Source of the DNA: an uncultured Bacilli bacterium | Lineage (GTDB): Bacteria > Bacillota_I > Bacilli_A > RFN20 > CAG-826 | Assembly: GCA_905236085.1 (NCBI GenBank) | Contig: CAJOOD010000178.1 | Span: 1 to 11,439, forward strand | Direction of reading: 5' to 3' | Length of the DNA: 11,439 nt | In this document: piece by piece, positions 9,333 through 11,439 of the stretch | Layout of the letters: each line of letters begins with the position of its first letter | Position numbering within the stretch: the stretch's first letter is position 1 | Made by a program: the position numbers and the translations under genes | The notes under the pieces: model-generated | What the model saw: the letters and a program-made list of their open reading frames with translations, nothing else | Database searches by the model: none | Told to the model about the DNA's origin: nothing

Positions 9333-10973
9333 ATGTCTTTTATAGTTAAATTTAATGGTGAAGAAAAATCCTTCACAAAACCAGTTAAAGTTCTTGATAT
9401 CGTCGGTGATAACAGGAATTATGTGTGTGCAAAAATAGATAATAGAATCCGTGAATTGACTTATGAAATTTCTAAATCATGTGAACTAGAAGTTCTTACA
9501 TGTTCAGATCGAGATGCGATGAGAATATATGAAGCTTCGGTTAGATATTTAGTAGCGATGGCTTTATATAACATCGATCCTAAAATTGAATTCCGTTTCT
9601 CTTATAATGTTTCTCGTTCAATTTTCTTGCAAATCCTTAATGGAAATCATACAGCGAATAGTAAATTAGTCCGTGCTTTATCACAAGAAATGGATCGTCT
9701 TGTCACCGCGGATATCCCATTAACTAGAATCAAAACTGATATCAACAAAGTTAGCAAAAAATTTGAAGAATTAGGATTTCACGACAAAGTTGAATTATTA
9801 AAATATCGTCCAGAAAAAACTGCGCATATGTATGAATGCGGAGGCTATTACAACTACATGTTTGATAGAATGGTCCCATCCACTGGATATATTAGAAAAT
9901 GGCGGTTAAGATTCTACGCTCCTGGTATTATGATTCAATATCCAAGAAGTGAATGTAACGGAGAAATTCCTGAATTTAAGGATGCGCCTACTTATGGTAG
10001 AACTTTAAAAAGAGCTCATACTTGGGCATCAGCAACTGGTGTTGATACCATCACTGGTATTAATACCATGACTAACGAATATGGTTCAGTGGATTTTATT
10101 AATATGTGTGAACATTATCACAATCAACAATTCGCAGAAATTGGTGATTTGATTGAAAACGATATCGATTCTATTCGTCTAATTTGTATTGCTGGACCAT
10201 CTTCAAGTGGCAAGACCACATTCGCTAATAGATTAAGAATTGAATTATTATCTCGAGGTCTTAGACCAATTCGTATTTCTTTAGATGATTATTATCTACC
10301 AAGAGATAAATGTCCATTAGATGAAGATGGAAAGCCCGATTTAGAATCAATCGATGCTTTAGATATTGAACTATTTGATAAAAATATTGCTGAATTAATC
10401 GAAGGAAATGAAGTTGAATTACCAAAATTTGATTTCCAAATCGGTAAAAGAGTTCCAGGCAGAAAATTAAAAATCGCTATGGATCAACCAATTATCATTG
10501 AAGGTATTCACGCTCTTAATGATAGAATGACTCCTTCTATTCCACGTCATCAAAAATTCAAAGTCTATATCGCTCCACAAGCGCAAATCAATTTTGATAA
10601 TCATAATCCAATGTCCTTAACCGATTTAAGATTATTAAGAAGAATTGTTCGTGACTATCAATTTAGAGGTTCATCTGCTTTAGATACTTTAAATATGTGG
10701 CCAAGCGTTAGAAAGGGTGAATTCCGTTGGATTTATGATAATCAAGAAGGTACTGATTATGTCTTCAATTCATTCTTGGTTTATGAATTAAGTGTTATGA
10801 AGAAATTTGCGCTTAAATTATTAACCGAGATATCGGAAGATAGCCCACATTTCCCAATGGCGGAAAGATTAATCAGAATGCTTAAATATTTTGATGGACT
10901 TGACTACCAATGGGTACCATGCAATTCCGTGTTCAGAGAATTCATCGGCGGATCTTGTTACGCTGATGTATAA
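9333..10973 (+). CDS. TGS-domain and uridine-kinase-like fusion protein (nucleoside kinase family)
   Basis: 546 residues. The N-terminal part (about 1-60, FIVKFNGEEKSFTKPVKVLDIV) looks like a TGS domain. Residues 60-200 resemble the second domain of threonyl-tRNA synthetase, but the zinc/editing residues are mostly gone: EASVRYL (67-73) replaces HSCAHLL, and ECGGYY (168-173) keeps the cysteine but not the histidine. The C-terminal half is a P-loop kinase of the uridine-kinase type: GPSSSGKTT at 288-296, SLDDYYLPRD at 316-325, KFDFQ at 365-369 and IIIEGIHAL at 387-395. This arrangement is known in Bacillota and Thermotoga and is usually annotated as nucleoside or uridine kinase; its true substrate is uncertain. 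The start is set at 9333 by a strong ribosome site, GGAGGTGA (9320-9327); a GTG at 9300 in the same frame overlaps the promoter. It has its own promoter and terminator. Confidence 0.9.
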   Translation: MSFIVKFNGEEKSFTKPVKVLDIVGDNRNYVCAKIDNRIRELTYEISKSCELEVLTCSDRDAMRIYEASVRYLVAMALYNIDPKIEFRFSYNVSRSIFLQILNGNHTANSKLVRALSQEMDRLVTADIPLTRIKTDINKVSKKFEELGFHDKVELLKYRPEKTAHMYECGGYYNYMFDRMVPSTGYIRKWRLRFYAPGIMIQYPRSECNGEIPEFKDAPTYGRTLKRAHTWASATGVDTITGINTMTNEYGSVDFINMCEHYHNQQFAEIGDLIENDIDSIRLICIAGPSSSGKTTFANRLRIELLSRGLRPIRISLDDYYLPRDKCPLDEDGKPDLESIDALDIELFDKNIAELIEGNEVELPKFDFQIGKRVPGRKLKIAMDQPIIIEGIHALNDRMTPSIPRHQKFKVYIAPQAQINFDNHNPMSLTDLRLLRRIVRDYQFRGSSALDTLNMWPSVRKGEFRWIYDNQEGTDYVFNSFLVYELSVMKKFALKLLTEISEDSPHFPMAERLIRMLKYFDGLDYQWVPCNSVFREFIGGSCYADV

Positions 10974-10976
10974 TAG

Positions 10977-11005
10977 AAATGTCGCATGATGGATGCGACA
11001 TTTTT
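10977..11005 (+). terminator. Rho-independent terminator after the kinase gene
   Basis: Arms AAATGTCGCAT (10977-10987) and ATGCGACATTT (10993-11003) pair perfectly over 11 bases with a 5-base loop (GATGG), followed by the T run 11001-11005. It begins 4 bases after the kinase stop. Read on the minus strand, the tail is TTTCTATTA, so it may also weakly stop the convergent gene ending at 11014. Confidence 0.88.
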
Positions 11006-11013
11006 CTTTAAAT

Positions 11014-11436
11014 TTAATTATTTTGTTTGGGTTTTGCTATGGAAATCAATCTATTTTTCTCATTTCGATAGATGGAAATTAGTTGAGAATAATAGATATT
11101 TCTCATCGTTTTATATCTTTCTTGAATGGCTTTAGAATTTTGCGATAAGAACAATGATGCGAATACTTTTTCAATCCTAAAGAATGACTCATAGGTATTT
11201 AATAATGTGGTGAGGTAATAATATATCTTATTAGAATATATCAGCATTGGAGTGGAGTGCACTATCTCTGAAGATTGTTCATAGACTTTAGAATATTGAT
11301 GCAATCCCGCAAGGGTTTCTAAGCCATCTCTAAAATTCAATTTGAAATCAATTTTATCAGGATTATTGGCTCCATACAGCCAACCATATTCAATATATTT
11401 CTTCATATCTTTGCTCTTTAAATCGTGCTTTTTCAT
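11014..11436 (-). CDS. Unidentified protein, probably 5' partial at the window edge
   Basis: 140 residues are visible, ending in TAA. The ATG at 11436 is only 3 bases from the window end and the codon before it (GAA) keeps the frame open, so the real start may lie outside. The protein is basic and helix-rich, with no signal peptide or membrane helix. The stretch YEQSSEIVHSTPMLIYSNKIYYYL (split here as YEQSSEIVHSTP, then MLIYSNKIYYYL, about residues 53-76) has a Ser/His/Pro pattern that reminds me of DUF5677-type proteins, but I hold that loosely. The gene converges on the kinase gene, with 40 bases and a terminator between them. Codon use and AT content look like the neighbours, so there is no sign of recent transfer. 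Function unknown. Confidence 0.62.
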   Translation of the reverse strand: MKKHDLKSKDMKKYIEYGWLYGANNPDKIDFKLNFRDGLETLAGLHQYSKVYEQSSEIVHSTPMLIYSNKIYYYLTTLLNTYESFFRIEKVFASLFLSQNSKAIQERYKTMRNIYYSQLISIYRNEKNRLISIAKPKQNN

Positions 11437-11439
11437 TTC

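Overview
The window is AT-rich bacterial DNA carrying ordinary housekeeping genes. All conserved proteins read through with the standard bacterial code: tryptophan is TGG, and the atpI gene ends in TGA. Low GC, good AGGAGG-type ribosome sites, a pyrophosphate-type phosphofructokinase and the F-ATPase subunit sequences suggest a Bacillota/Mycoplasmatota-side lineage. A fermentative, uncultured gut-type Bacilli or an Acholeplasma-like relative would fit. This placement is inference. It is not a TGA=Trp mycoplasma.

Layout. Positions 3-716 (+) hold the 3' part of a thioredoxin-fold protein gene. Positions 688-8663 (-) are one tight ten-gene cluster, transcribed right to left: pyrophosphate-type phosphofructokinase, atpI-like, atpB, atpE, atpF, atpH, atpA, atpG, atpD, atpC. 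Gaps run from 0 to about 12 bases. The divergent 86-base spacer 8664-8749 has promoter-like sequences for both directions, set in an inverted repeat. Next come msrA (+, 8750-9241), a promoter, and a TGS-domain/uridine-kinase-like protein (+, 9333-10973) with a clear terminator. Last is a partial unidentified gene on the minus strand (11014-11436) that runs to the window edge.

How they work together. The cluster encodes a complete F1Fo ATP synthase (a, c10-15, b, delta, alpha3, gamma, beta3, epsilon) plus an AtpI-like membrane protein. It is led by a glycolytic enzyme that would use PPi instead of ATP. The c subunit carries the residues of a sodium-binding rotor with two carboxylates (E25 and E58, with T59 and Y63), so the enzyme is predicted to be coupled to Na+. 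In a fermenter it may run as an ATP-driven Na+ pump.

I see no new defence, mobile or CRISPR system. The least ordinary items are the Na+-type two-carboxylate c subunit, a convergent gene pair whose terminators each lie inside the other's coding sequence, the extended N-terminus of subunit b, a probably leaderless msrA, and the symmetric divergent promoter region. Apart from gene ends there is no gene-free stretch above 300 bases.
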